64,000 nucleotides of DNA from Scleromatobacter sp964418745 (GCA_964418745.1 CAYQMX010000013.1:1-64000); one strand, 5' to 3'; numbered from the stretch's first letter, positions 17,928 through 26,692 are shown. The notes: generated by a model not told the origin, from the letters alone. Numbers and translations: made by a program.

Positions 17928-18260
17928 ATGTCCTCCATGCCCTCTCACTCGACCCTGAAGTGCGCTGCCCTCATGTTGTCTCTCGTTGCCTCGGTCCTCG
18001 CCTCCAGTGCCGCGCATGCGGCAAGCCCGCGATTGCTGGCCCGCGAGGTGTCGGGGACCTACGAATTGAAGGATGGCAGCAGCATTCGCATGGAGGCCCA
18101 TGGCGGACGCGTGCTGGTGGAGAGTCCCGCTGCGGAGTACTGGACGGTCGTGAACTCCAATCTGCTGGTGAGCCCGGACGGCCAGCGCAAGATCCGGCTG
18201 ATGCGCGGCTTCTCTGGCACGGTCGACTACATCGAGATAGAAATCTCGAAAGCCCGCTGA
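17928..18260 (+). CDS. Small exported protein of unknown function
   Basis: A 110-residue product with a signal peptide (hydrophobic core CAALMLSLVASVLA, cleavage likely after AAHA). That leaves a mature domain of about 79 residues: SGTYELKDGSSIRMEAHGGRV and so on. It is rich in beta-strand-forming sequence, with no cysteines and no known motif. AAAGGAA precedes the ATG. Its sigma-54 promoter suggests production only under a special condition such as nitrogen limitation, surface contact or flagellar/pilus control. It was not recognised as a member of a named family. Confidence 0.75.
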   Translation: MSSMPSHSTLKCAALMLSLVASVLASSAAHAASPRLLAREVSGTYELKDGSSIRMEAHGGRVLVESPAAEYWTVVNSNLLVSPDGQRKIRLMRGFSGTVDYIEIEISKAR

Positions 18261-18464
18261 ACGAAGCGGTTGGTGATGCGGCAGGCATCATGGGCTGCTG
18301 GATCTGACGAACCCGAGCAGTGCTGGACTGGCAGTTGCCGTTGGACAGCAGCCCGTCGTGGCGGATGCGATGGAAGCGCGGCGGCAGCACGCGAAGCAGG
18401 AACCGACGCATGGATTCGTCGGCGTCGAGCGTCATGTGGTCTTGTGGCGCGTCGAGTCCTTGTC

Positions 18465-18704
18465 CTATTCGGAGGACTTCCTGCCCGACAGCGGTTCGCC
18501 AAACAGCCAGAAAACTGGAAGCGCGACCAGGATCGGGATCCAGACGCCCAACAACTTCTGCCCGATGTCGTGCCCGGTGACGAAGAAATACCCGGTGCCG
18601 GCGAACATCGCGATGTAGGTGACCCATCCCTGCCAGGTCAGGGGGGTCGACCAGCCGAGGCCGCTTTTCTTGGCTCTGAACCAATAGTTCCGTTCTCTCT
18701 TCAT
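18465..18704 (-). CDS. Small inner-membrane protein
   Basis: A 79-residue protein beginning MKRERNYWFRAKKSGLGW and containing two membrane spans (WVTYIAMFAGTGYFFV and KLLGVWIPILVALPVFWLF) joined by a short polar loop. Proteins with the GxGWxxPxTWQGW start are common uncharacterised proteins in Burkholderiales. An upstream extension of the frame is not family-like, so the ATG at 18704 is used. The 200 bases on each side hold no other convincing gene. Confidence 0.7.
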   Translation of the reverse strand: MKRERNYWFRAKKSGLGWSTPLTWQGWVTYIAMFAGTGYFFVTGHDIGQKLLGVWIPILVALPVFWLFGEPLSGRKSSE

Positions 18705-18905
18705 CGCGAATTCCCGGAAATCGTCGTGCCGGACGATCTTACTTCCGCCGCGGTGGGAGCCGGTAGCGGCCGGTCGCCAACGACCGCGACAAAGGACGCC
18801 GACTCGGCGATCCGGCGTTCGCGTCACCCCAGCGCGGACCAGGCCGGCACGCCACGGCAATGAACCAGCGACCGCTCAGCCCTGCTCGAACAGGAAGCAC
18901 CCGAA

Positions 18906-20477
18906 TCAGGCAGCCACTCGAACACCCGATGCATTGATCTGCTCGATCAGCGCCCGGTGGGTCGGCAGGTCGGCCAGCGCCCGGTCGCCGAAGCGCCGGA
19001 TCTTGGCGAACAGGCGTTCGGCTTCCTCCACCTGCGGGAAGTCGGCGCGCGCCGCGCCGAGATCGGTGCGATACCCCATGCCGTACAGGATGTACTGGTA
19101 GTTGAAGAACGCGAAGGTCTCGGTGTCGAGCATGAAGTCGAAGCGCCCGGGCGGGCGGTACCTCCACTGCTCCAGGAACTCGGCCAGGCGTTCCGGGATG
19201 GAGGCCGGGTCGGCGTTGTCGCGCCAGAACGGCTCCTCGCGCCGGCTCACGCAGTAGTGCAGCTTGAGGAAGTTGACGATGTTGTCGAAGCGCGCGTTCA
19301 TCAGCTCGTTGAAGCGGCGCGCGGGCGCCTCGACCGGGCCGCCGTGCGGGAACATCTCGGCGATCATGCCGACCGCTGCCTCGATCAGCACCAGCCCGGT
19401 CGATTCGAGCGGCTCGAGGAAGCCCGCCGACAGGCCCACGGCCACGCAGTTCTTCACCCACTGCTTCGCGCGCCAGCCGGCGGCGAACGGGATATGGCGG
19501 GTCGCCAGGTCGGCGTGGCCCGGCCCGACGTAGCCGCGCAGGATCTCGGCGGCGCGCTCATCGCTCATGTGGTCGCTGGAGTAGACGCAGCCGATGCCGC
19601 GCGCGCCGTTCAGGCCGATGTCCCAGGTCCAGCCGGCCTCGTGGGCGGTGGCGATGGTGCAGCTCTCGAGCGGCGCGTCCGGCACGTCGGCAGGCAGCTT
19701 GCAGGTGAGCGCGCGGTCGGCGAACAGTTGGGTGCGCACCGACCGGAACGCGGCGCCGGGGGCCTCGCCGATGAGCCCGGCGCGAAAGCCGGTGCAGTCG
19801 ATGTAGAGGTCGGCCTGGAAGCGGCCGTGCTGCACGGTGTCGACGTGCGCGATCGCGCCTGCCTCGTCGCGCGCCACGCCGGCGAGCGTCGCCTCGACGT
19901 GGCGCACGCCCAGCTCGCGGGCGCGCTCGGCCAGCACGCGCGCCAGCTTGACCGCCTCGAAGTGGTAGGCATAGTTCAACGGCCCTGCATACGCGGGCTC
20001 GTGCGCGCGCTTGGGCGCGCGCCGGGCCGCGGTCACGCGCTCCTGCAGAGTCACCGCCTGCGCGAACGGCACCCGCGTGGCCTCGTCCTGCAGCAGCCAG
20101 TACGGCACGAGGCTGGTGCCCTCGGTGTAGAACGGCGCCTCGAACGGATGCAGGAACTGGTGGTGGTCGCCGCCCACCGGCGCGCGCGCCCAGTCGACGA
20201 AGCGGATGCCCTGCTTGAAGGTGGCCGAGGTCTCGCGGATGAAGCGCCGCTCGTCGATGCCCAGGAACTGCAGCGTCGTGCGGATTGTGGGGAAGGTGCC
20301 CTCGCCCACGCCGATGACGCCGATGTCCGGCGACTCGAGCACGGTCACCTCCAGGTGGCTGCGTTCCGACAGCACCAGGTGCCGGGCCAGGTAGGCGGCC
20401 GTCAGCCAGCCCGCCGTGCCGCCGCCGACGATCAGGATGCGGCGCTTGTTCGTCCGTTCCGGCAGGGCCGCGGGCAT
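18906..20477 (-). CDS. Flavin-dependent (tryptophan-type) halogenase
   Basis: FAD-dependent enzyme of the tryptophan 7-halogenase family; such proteins chlorinate or brominate aromatic substrates using reduced flavin from a partner reductase. The 523-residue protein has the dinucleotide-binding VGGGTAGW at residues 17-24. K88 in TFKQGIRFVDW corresponds to the lysine that guides hypohalous acid. The second family motif, normally WxWxIP, reads WTWDIG here, so the proline is replaced. A catalytic glutamate is probably the one in FLEPLESTG. No flavin reductase or biosynthetic genes adjoin. Its ATG overlaps the stop of a PIN-domain toxin gene (TGATG). Confidence 0.88.
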   Translation of the reverse strand: MPAALPERTNKRRILIVGGGTAGWLTAAYLARHLVLSERSHLEVTVLESPDIGVIGVGEGTFPTIRTTLQFLGIDERRFIRETSATFKQGIRFVDWARAPVGGDHHQFLHPFEAPFYTEGTSLVPYWLLQDEATRVPFAQAVTLQERVTAARRAPKRAHEPAYAGPLNYAYHFEAVKLARVLAERARELGVRHVEATLAGVARDEAGAIAHVDTVQHGRFQADLYIDCTGFRAGLIGEAPGAAFRSVRTQLFADRALTCKLPADVPDAPLESCTIATAHEAGWTWDIGLNGARGIGCVYSSDHMSDERAAEILRGYVGPGHADLATRHIPFAAGWRAKQWVKNCVAVGLSAGFLEPLESTGLVLIEAAVGMIAEMFPHGGPVEAPARRFNELMNARFDNIVNFLKLHYCVSRREEPFWRDNADPASIPERLAEFLEQWRYRPPGRFDFMLDTETFAFFNYQYILYGMGYRTDLGAARADFPQVEEAERLFAKIRRFGDRALADLPTHRALIEQINASGVRVAA

Positions 20478-20980
20478 CACGCTCTCACATACAGGTTCTT
20501 CAGCCACAGGTGGCCGGTCTGGGTGCCCTGGCCCCAGTCCTCGTCGTCCTCGACCCCGGCCTGCGCACTGTAGCCGGACGGATTGAGCAGCTTCACGCGC
20601 CCGGCGCGGAAGGCCGACACCTTGCGCGTGACCAGGGTGAGACCGTGCTCCAGCGCCGTGGCGGCCAGCAGGCCGTCGCGCGTGTTCGCGTACGGCAGTT
20701 GCGCGCGGCGGCGCACGACGGCGGCGTCGACCGGCAGCACGCGGCCCTCGAAGGCGGGGACCAGGTTCAGGTCGATCCACTGGCGCACGCCCAGGCCGGC
20801 GGCGCGATCCTTGCGGCCCAGGCGCGCGGCCGCGTTCTCGATCTCGAGCAGGTTCAGCGCCGAGATGAACAGCTTCTGGCGCGCCACGCCCGCGGCCCAG
20901 GCCGCCAGGCCGGGATCGGCGTGGCCCGCGCGCGCCTTGCGCAGCTCCAGCACCACCGCGGTGTCGAGCAGGTACATCAC
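20477..20980 (-). CDS. PIN-domain toxin, VapC-like
   Basis: Probable RNase toxin of a type II toxin-antitoxin pair. The 167-residue protein shows the PIN acidic residues: D6 in LLDTAVV, a glutamate at 46/48 in NLLEIENA, and D101 in ANTRDGLLAATAL. VapC proteins are usually about 130-140 residues. This one has an extra tail of about 30 residues after LLNPSGYS, rich in D, E and G, whose coding sequence runs straight into the halogenase start. It overlaps the antitoxin gene by four bases. Confidence 0.85.
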   Translation of the reverse strand: MMYLLDTAVVLELRKARAGHADPGLAAWAAGVARQKLFISALNLLEIENAAARLGRKDRAAGLGVRQWIDLNLVPAFEGRVLPVDAAVVRRRAQLPYANTRDGLLAATALEHGLTLVTRKVSAFRAGRVKLLNPSGYSAQAGVEDDEDWGQGTQTGHLWLKNLYVRA

Positions 20981-21225
20981 TCGATCCTTTCGCGGTGGTC
21001 CCAGGCGCCGTCCGCGGCGTCGTCGGCATCGAGCGCCACCGGCTCGGGCATCGCCAGGATGTCCAGGATGTTGTCGTTGTCGCCGGTCAGCCGCCGGTAC
21101 TCGGCGATGCTCATCAGCACATGGGTGGGCTGGCCGCGGTCGGTGATCAACACCGGCTCGACGCGCGCCGCGCGCTTGGCGTGGCTGACGTCGCGGTTGA
21201 ACTCGCGGCTGGTCAGGAGCTTCAT
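20977..21225 (-). CDS. Phd/YefM-family antitoxin
   Basis: Neutralises the adjacent PIN-domain toxin and should repress its own operon. The product begins MKLLTSREFNRDVSHAKRAA, a typical Phd/YefM DNA-binding start, followed by VLITDRGQPTHVLMS and an acidic C-terminal toxin-binding tail. The ATG at 21225 gives 82 residues. An in-frame ATG at 21255 would add 10 residues but would place half of the operator inside the gene. The stop overlaps the toxin ATG (ATGA), the usual translational coupling of such pairs. Confidence 0.85.
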   Translation of the reverse strand: MKLLTSREFNRDVSHAKRAARVEPVLITDRGQPTHVLMSIAEYRRLTGDNDNILDILAMPEPVALDADDAADGAWDHRERIE

Positions 21226-21240
21226 GATGACCGCATTGTG

Positions 21241-21283
21241 CCTACGTACCTTCATCGAATCAATTCAAATGTAGGTACGTAGG
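21241..21283. promoter_or_regulatory. Inverted-repeat operator of the toxin-antitoxin operon
   Basis: CCTACGTACC (21241-21250) and its exact reverse complement GGTACGTAGG (21274-21283) flank a 23-base AT-rich spacer likely to hold the promoter. The right arm lies in a longer run of overlapping GTAGGTAC units. Placement just before the antitoxin start fits autoregulation by the antitoxin-toxin complex, and the mirrored arms suggest binding by a dimer of dimers. Confidence 0.7.
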
Positions 21284-21419
21284 TACAGGAATGTCGGCAC
21301 GGATGGACAGCCGGCGGGGCGCTGGCACAGTTCGACCCGACAGGCCGGCGCCACGCCGGCCGACGACGACATGGCCGCGCGACGACACCCGGCCGCGCGC
21401 CCCAGCAACGGAACAATGC

Positions 21420-22793
21420 ATGGCAACCGACAACAACACCAGCGTCCTGGCCCTGATCGGCGACGTCTTCTCGCAGCACGGCCCGGCCGCCGCGGCCACC
21501 GCCCACACCTACGCGCCGGGCGACTTCAGCGTCCACTTCTTCCTGCAGCTGGGCGTCATCCTGCTGGCCTGCCGGGTGGCCGGCTGGTTCGGGCGCAAGT
21601 TCCTGGCGCAGCCGCAGGTCGTCGGCGAGATGATCGCGGGCGTGTTCCTCGGGCCCTCGCTGCTGGGCCTGGTGTTCCCGGAGCTGCAGGCGGCGATCTT
21701 CCCGAAGGAGACGCGCAACGTGCTCTACACCGGCGCGCAGCTGGGCGTCGGCCTGTACATGTTCCTGGTCGGCACCACGCTGCAGCTGGGCCACTTCCAG
21801 GCCAAGGCGCGCAGCGCGGTGGGCGTGTCCCTGGCGGGCATCGCCGCGCCGTTCTTCATCGCCTTCCTGATCACCCCGCTGCTGCTGACCGTGCCGGGGC
21901 TGTTCGCCGCCGGCATCTCGCAGACCAACGCCACGCTGTTCATGGGCGCCTGCATCGCGCTGACGGCCTTCCCGATGCTGGCGCGCATCGTCAACGAGCG
22001 CGGCCTGGCCAACACCTCGCTGGGCACGCTGTCGCTCACGGCCGGCGCCTTCGACGACGCCTGCTCGTGGTGCGTGCTGGCCGTCGTGCTGGCCACCTTC
22101 GGCGCCGGCCCCGGCGTGGCCATCCTGGCCATCGGCGGCGGCGTGTCGTACGCCGCGTTCATCCTGCTGTTCGGCCGCCGCCTGCTCGCGCCGCTGGGCC
22201 GCATCGTCGAGCGCGAAGGCGAGATGAGCCTGACCATCCTGGGCATCACGCTGGCGTTGTTCTGCTTCTCGGCGTTCCTGATGGACGCCATCGGCATCCA
22301 CGCGATCTTCGGCGGCTTCATCCTCGGCGCGGTGATGCCGCGCGGGCTGTTCGCCGCAGAGCTGAAGAAGAAGGTCGAGCCGCTGGCGGTGATCCTGCTG
22401 CTGCCGATGTTCTTCACCTACTCGGGCCTGAACACGCGCATGGACATGGTCAACTCGCTGCCGCTGCTGCTGGTCGCGCTGGGCATCCTGGCGGCCTCGG
22501 TGCTCGCCAAGGGCGGCGCCTGCTACCTGGCGGCGCGCCTGGCCGGCGAGGACAACCGCACGGCGCTGGGCATCGGCGCGCTGATGAACTCGCGCGGCCT
22601 GATGGAGCTGATCATCATCAACATCGGCCTGCAGAAGGGCATCATCGGCCCGACGCTGTTCTCGATGCTGGTGCTGATGGCCGTCGTCACCACGATGATG
22701 GCCAGCCCGCTCTTCGAGCTGGTCTACGGCCGCAAGGCGCGCGAGTCGGGCGAGCTGGACGCCATCGGCAGCGCGGCGAGCAACCTGGCATAG
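21420..22793 (+). CDS. CPA2-family cation:proton antiporter
   Basis: Inner-membrane Na+ or K+/H+ exchanger of the KefB/NapA type. The 457-residue protein has about 12 membrane spans. It carries the family signature VGEMIAGVFLGPSLLG near the N-terminus and a FDDACSW segment, whose paired aspartates resemble the ion-binding site of NapA-like antiporters. The C-terminal RCK/TrkA-N domain of Kef proteins is absent, so nucleotide gating is not expected. The ATG at 21420 follows a short GGAAC site; the open frame upstream is not protein-like. It is transcribed away from the toxin-antitoxin operon. Confidence 0.9.
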   Translation: MATDNNTSVLALIGDVFSQHGPAAAATAHTYAPGDFSVHFFLQLGVILLACRVAGWFGRKFLAQPQVVGEMIAGVFLGPSLLGLVFPELQAAIFPKETRNVLYTGAQLGVGLYMFLVGTTLQLGHFQAKARSAVGVSLAGIAAPFFIAFLITPLLLTVPGLFAAGISQTNATLFMGACIALTAFPMLARIVNERGLANTSLGTLSLTAGAFDDACSWCVLAVVLATFGAGPGVAILAIGGGVSYAAFILLFGRRLLAPLGRIVEREGEMSLTILGITLALFCFSAFLMDAIGIHAIFGGFILGAVMPRGLFAAELKKKVEPLAVILLLPMFFTYSGLNTRMDMVNSLPLLLVALGILAASVLAKGGACYLAARLAGEDNRTALGIGALMNSRGLMELIIINIGLQKGIIGPTLFSMLVLMAVVTTMMASPLFELVYGRKARESGELDAIGSAASNLA

Positions 22794-22839
22794 GGCCGGC
22801 CCGCCCGCGGGCACCCCCTGGTCAAGGGGTCGCCTCGCC

Positions 22840-22868
22840 TTGACGCTGCCACGCAGGGTCACTATGGT
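22840..22868 (+). promoter_or_regulatory. Sigma-70-type promoter for the large hydrolase gene
   Basis: TTGACG and TATGGT are separated by 17 bases, a near-consensus arrangement that stands out in this GC-rich background. A 7-bp inverted repeat, GTCAAGG (22821-22827) and CCTTGAC (22838-22844), overlaps the -35 box and could be an operator. The start codon follows about 58 bases downstream of the -10 box. Confidence 0.55.
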
Positions 22869-22925
22869 GGCCCGGCGCCAGGGGCCGCGTAGTCTCGCGG
22901 TTGCGCCGCGCCGAGGAGACTCCAC

Positions 22926-25900
22926 TTGCCCACCCCCCGCGTCGCCGTCATCGCCGTCCACGGCGTGGCCGACCAGCAGCCCGGCGAGACCGCGCGCGCC
23001 GTCGTCGAGCTGCTGGTGTCGTCGGCCCCCGACGGCACCTGCTACACCTCGTCGGCCACCGAGGACCTGACCCTGCGCGTGGCGCCGCTGGCGCCGCAAC
23101 CCGACGCGCAGCCGCCGCTGGCGCACGCCACGCCGGCCACGCCGCGCGGCGAGGATCGCTCGCTGGGCAAGTCGTTCGCGCAGTCCACGCGCTCGGACTT
23201 CCAGCGCCAGGCGTGGGCCGTGGCGCCGCCGCCGCGCGCGCCCGCGCCCCGCGAGCCGGCGAAGCCGGCCGACATCGCCGCGCCACCCACCGCGCAGGAT
23301 CGCGGCATCGCCGTCACCAACTACCTGCTGGCCAAGCGCATCCGCAACGGCGCCGGCCCGGAGACCTACGACACCACCCGCGTCTCGCTGGAGCGCCACG
23401 CCGCCGCCGCGGGCGGCGACGCGCAGGTGGACGTCTACGAGATGTACTGGGCCGACCTGTCGCGCCTGTCCGGATCGATGCCGCGCATCGTCTCCGAGCT
23501 GTTCACCCTCGTGTTCCGCCTGTCCAAGCTGGGCCGCGAGACGGTCGACGAGATGTGGGGCCAGCTGGCGCGCGCCCGCGACCCGGCCGCGCGCGGCGCC
23601 CGCCGCCACGCCGGCGCGTGGAACGTGCTCGCCTGGCTGCAGATCGCCCTCGACTGGCTGTTCGTCAACGGCCTGGCGCTGCTGTTCACGCAGCTCGCGC
23701 TGCTGGGCACGCTGCTGGTGCTCCTGGGCTTCACCTCGGGCATCGCGCCCGACGTGGCGGCCGACCCCGCGGCCAGCGCCGCCGCGGCGCGCCACGAGTC
23801 CTGGCTGCACCATGGCGTGGCCGCTGCGCTGGTCGTGCTGGCCGGGCTGCGCTGGCTCTATCGACGCGGCGACGGCAAGCTGCTGCAGTCGCTGGCCCCG
23901 GTGGCCGTGGTGCTGGCGGCCGGGTACGCGCTCGCCTTCGCGCCTGCGCTGCTGCAATGGATCACGGCACTGGCGTTCCTGGCCGCCCTCACCGCGGCCA
24001 ACGAGTTCGCGCTGCGCGTGGCCGACGACCGGTTCCCGCTGGTGCACGCGGTCGGCCGCTGGATGTGGGCCGCGTCGGCGCTGCTGATGCTGGGCAGCGC
24101 GGTGCACGAGACGCAGGTGCTGGCGACGCCGGCGTGGCGCGACGTCTGGATCCACGCGGCCCTGTTCACCACCGAGACGGTGCTGCTGGTGATCAAGTGG
24201 TGGTGGATCGCCTGCGGCCCGTTGCTGGTGGCCTGGTTCGTCGCCGGCCAGCTCGCGCGCGGCGAGTCGGGCTACGCGTCGCGCGCCAGCGTGGCCACCG
24301 GCCGCCTGGGCATCACCGTGTCGCTGGGCATGTTCCTGGTGGCGACGATGACCATCTGGGCGCTGACCAACAACGTGCTGGGCGCCTCGGTCGAGGGCGC
24401 GGGCTACCGGCCTTGCATCTTCGCCTACCCGGGCGCGGCGGGCGAGGCGCCGCCGGCGCCGTCGGCCGGCCCCAACGCCTGCATGTGGACCAGCCGCAAC
24501 GCCCAGGAGGCCGCCGCCGTCTCGCCGATGCCCGCGGCCAGTGCCGTGCTGTTCGACCGCTACAGCAAGAGCACCAGTGCGTTCTCGCTGCTGGCCACGC
24601 TGCTGCTGGTGCTCGTCGCCTGGCTCGTGACCATGTTCATGCCCAGCGTGCTCGCCGAGCTGAAGCTGATCGTCGATTCGAAGCGCGACGCGCACCAGCA
24701 GGCCCTCGACAAGCGCCGCCCGCCCGCGCACGCGAGCGTGCACCAGCGCACGCAGCGCGCCCGCGCACTGGGAAGCTGGCTGACCGCGGGCTACCGCCAT
24801 CTCGACTTCGTCGTGGGCGTGGTGAGCGCCATCGGCGTCGCGCTGAGCCTGGGCATCGCCGCGCTGTTCCTGACCACCGTGTTCGAGCACGACATGGTCA
24901 CGCGCTGGCTCGACGCGATGGGGCTCGCGCCCGTGGTGGGCTGGCTGGCCACACTCGAGAGGGGCGCGGCCGGCGCGTCGCGCACGCTGGTCAGCCCGCT
25001 GCAGGCGGCGGTGTTCAGCGCGGCCGGCGTCGGTGCGGCGTTGTCGGTGCTGGGCGGCCAGCTGTCGCGCCGCATCCCGTCGCTGCGCAGCCCGCTGGAC
25101 GTGGCGCTGGATGTCGACAACCACTTCCGCGAATTCCCGCGCACCGACATCCCGCGCGCGCACATCTTCGCGCGCTACGCCGCGCTGCTGGAACACGTGC
25201 GGTCGCAAGGCTACGAGCGCATCGTCGTCGTGGCGCACAGCCAGGGCACCGTCATCAGCGCCGAGCTGCTGCGCTTCCTGTCCAGCCGCGCGCAGGCCGC
25301 GCCCGCGCCCGGCGACCTGCCGCAGCTGGGTGGCCGCCCGCTGCCGCCGGTCAGCCTGCTGACGCTGGGCTGCCCGCTGCGCCAGCTCTACGGCGCGCGC
25401 TTTCCCGGGCTCTACGCCTGGGTGCTCGCCAGGAACGGGCATGTGTTCGGCCCGCGTGCCTCCGACATCGGCGTGCAGCGCTGGATGAACGCGTTCTGCA
25501 GCGGTGACTACGTCGGCCGCTGGCTGTGGAGCAACGCCGGCCACGACCAGGCCCTCAAGCACCCGATGGTCGACACGGTGGGCCACGACCCGTTCGGCCG
25601 CGTCGACGCCTACACCGGCTTCAACCCGACGCCGCCGGCCGAGGCGCACCTGCAGCCCGCCCGCGAGGTGGAGGTGTGTCTCGGCCTGGGTGCCCACACG
25701 CACTACCTGGAGCGCGACCAGACCACCGTCGCGTGGATGATCGACTGGCTGGTTCGCGCGCGTCCGCTGGGCACGCCCGTCGCGGGCGACCTCGATCGCC
25801 CGGTGGCGACGCTGGCCGCCACCGACGGCCAGCCGGCCCGGGCGGTGGCCGAGGAGGCTTCGGTCGTGTCCGACGGCCAGGCCGCGCCCGCGGCCGCCCC

Positions 25901-25937
25901 CGATGCCACGGCTGTCCCGCCGCCCCCTGCCTCCTGA
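22926..25937 (+). CDS. Very large multi-spanning membrane protein with split alpha/beta-hydrolase motifs
   Basis: A 1003-residue protein of unknown function. It opens with a beta-strand and HG motif typical of an alpha/beta hydrolase (VAVIAVHGVADQQPG, H12-G13). The nucleophile elbow comes only at residues 771-775 (HSQGT, S772), followed by a possible catalytic His in GAHTHYLE. Between them lies a membrane region of roughly nine spans (about residues 230-720), so the hydrolase fold appears interrupted by a membrane domain. The start is a TTG, supported by a strong GAGGAG site seven bases upstream. Lipase, esterase or effector-like activity is possible but unproven. The Ala/Pro-rich tail is low complexity. 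Confidence 0.7.
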   Translation: MPTPRVAVIAVHGVADQQPGETARAVVELLVSSAPDGTCYTSSATEDLTLRVAPLAPQPDAQPPLAHATPATPRGEDRSLGKSFAQSTRSDFQRQAWAVAPPPRAPAPREPAKPADIAAPPTAQDRGIAVTNYLLAKRIRNGAGPETYDTTRVSLERHAAAAGGDAQVDVYEMYWADLSRLSGSMPRIVSELFTLVFRLSKLGRETVDEMWGQLARARDPAARGARRHAGAWNVLAWLQIALDWLFVNGLALLFTQLALLGTLLVLLGFTSGIAPDVAADPAASAAAARHESWLHHGVAAALVVLAGLRWLYRRGDGKLLQSLAPVAVVLAAGYALAFAPALLQWITALAFLAALTAANEFALRVADDRFPLVHAVGRWMWAASALLMLGSAVHETQVLATPAWRDVWIHAALFTTETVLLVIKWWWIACGPLLVAWFVAGQLARGESGYASRASVATGRLGITVSLGMFLVATMTIWALTNNVLGASVEGAGYRPCIFAYPGAAGEAPPAPSAGPNACMWTSRNAQEAAAVSPMPAASAVLFDRYSKSTSAFSLLATLLLVLVAWLVTMFMPSVLAELKLIVDSKRDAHQQALDKRRPPAHASVHQRTQRARALGSWLTAGYRHLDFVVGVVSAIGVALSLGIAALFLTTVFEHDMVTRWLDAMGLAPVVGWLATLERGAAGASRTLVSPLQAAVFSAAGVGAALSVLGGQLSRRIPSLRSPLDVALDVDNHFREFPRTDIPRAHIFARYAALLEHVRSQGYERIVVVAHSQGTVISAELLRFLSSRAQAAPAPGDLPQLGGRPLPPVSLLTLGCPLRQLYGARFPGLYAWVLARNGHVFGPRASDIGVQRWMNAFCSGDYVGRWLWSNAGHDQALKHPMVDTVGHDPFGRVDAYTGFNPTPPAEAHLQPAREVEVCLGLGAHTHYLERDQTTVAWMIDWLVRARPLGTPVAGDLDRPVATLAATDGQPARAVAEEASVVSDGQAAPAAAPDATAVPPPPAS

Positions 25938-26107
25938 AGCCCGGCGCTGGTTTGCCTGTGCCGGCACCCGGGCCGTCGTCCGGCCTCGTCGAGGGTCGTC
26001 GCCACCGGGGCCTGGCACCGCGTTTGCCCTGCGGGGTCGTCAGCTGAACACCGCAGCGGCAGCCAGGCATTCCCGCCCGCGCGCCGCAGCCCACCAAGGA
26101 TCTCCCC

Positions 26108-26692
26108 ATGAAGACGACTCGCCTGCTCCAACTGGTCGCGCTCGCCGCGGCCGCCACACTCGCCGGCTGCTCGACCACCGCCAGCGTCACCAAGACCAAC
26201 GACGGCACGCCCGGCACCGCCGAATCGCGCCATGCGGTCGATGCCAGCTACCAGGAGACGCTGGATCGCCTGTACACGACCACGCCGGGCAGCCGCGAAC
26301 TGGTGGCCAAGGCGCGCGGGGTGCTGGTGTTCCCGCGCGTGATCTCGGCCGGCCTGGGCATCGGCGGCGCCTACGGCGAAGGCCAGCTGCGCGAGCACGG
26401 CCGCCCCGAGGGCTACTACCGCACCGTCACCGGATCCGTGGGCTGGCAGATCGGCGCGCAGTCGCGCTCGCTGGTGTTCCTGTTCATGACCGAGGACGCG
26501 CTGGAGCGCTTCCGCGCCAGCCACGGCTGGTCGGGCGGCGTGGACGCCTCCGTCGCGGTATTGACGGTGGGTGCCAACGGCGCCATCGACGCCAACGCCG
26601 CGATGGCGCCGACGGTGGCCTTCATCATGACCAACGCCGGCCTGATGGCGGGCGTGACGCTCGAAGGCACCAAGGTCACCCGCATCGACTGA
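26108..26692 (+). CDS. Ysc84/SYLF-domain lipoprotein
   Basis: Exported lipoprotein: signal peptide with lipobox LAGC, so the mature protein would start at Cys 20 or so and be acylated in the envelope. The remaining sequence fits the Ysc84 (SYLF) lipid-binding domain, with KARGVLVFPRVISAGLGIGG and YYRTVTGSVGWQIGAQSRS as recognisable blocks. Bacterial members are commonly annotated as lipid-binding; the biological role is not settled. An AAGGA site precedes the ATG. It is transcribed alone, after the hydrolase gene. Confidence 0.88.
   Translation: MKTTRLLQLVALAAAATLAGCSTTASVTKTNDGTPGTAESRHAVDASYQETLDRLYTTTPGSRELVAKARGVLVFPRVISAGLGIGGAYGEGQLREHGRPEGYYRTVTGSVGWQIGAQSRSLVFLFMTEDALERFRASHGWSGGVDASVAVLTVGANGAIDANAAMAPTVAFIMTNAGLMAGVTLEGTKVTRID

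Noticed and set aside
21252..26018. Minus-strand open frame of 1588 codons over the antiporter and hydrolase genes
   Set aside because: Repetitive Arg/His/Gln/Gly-rich translation with no domain; it mirrors real genes on the other strand.
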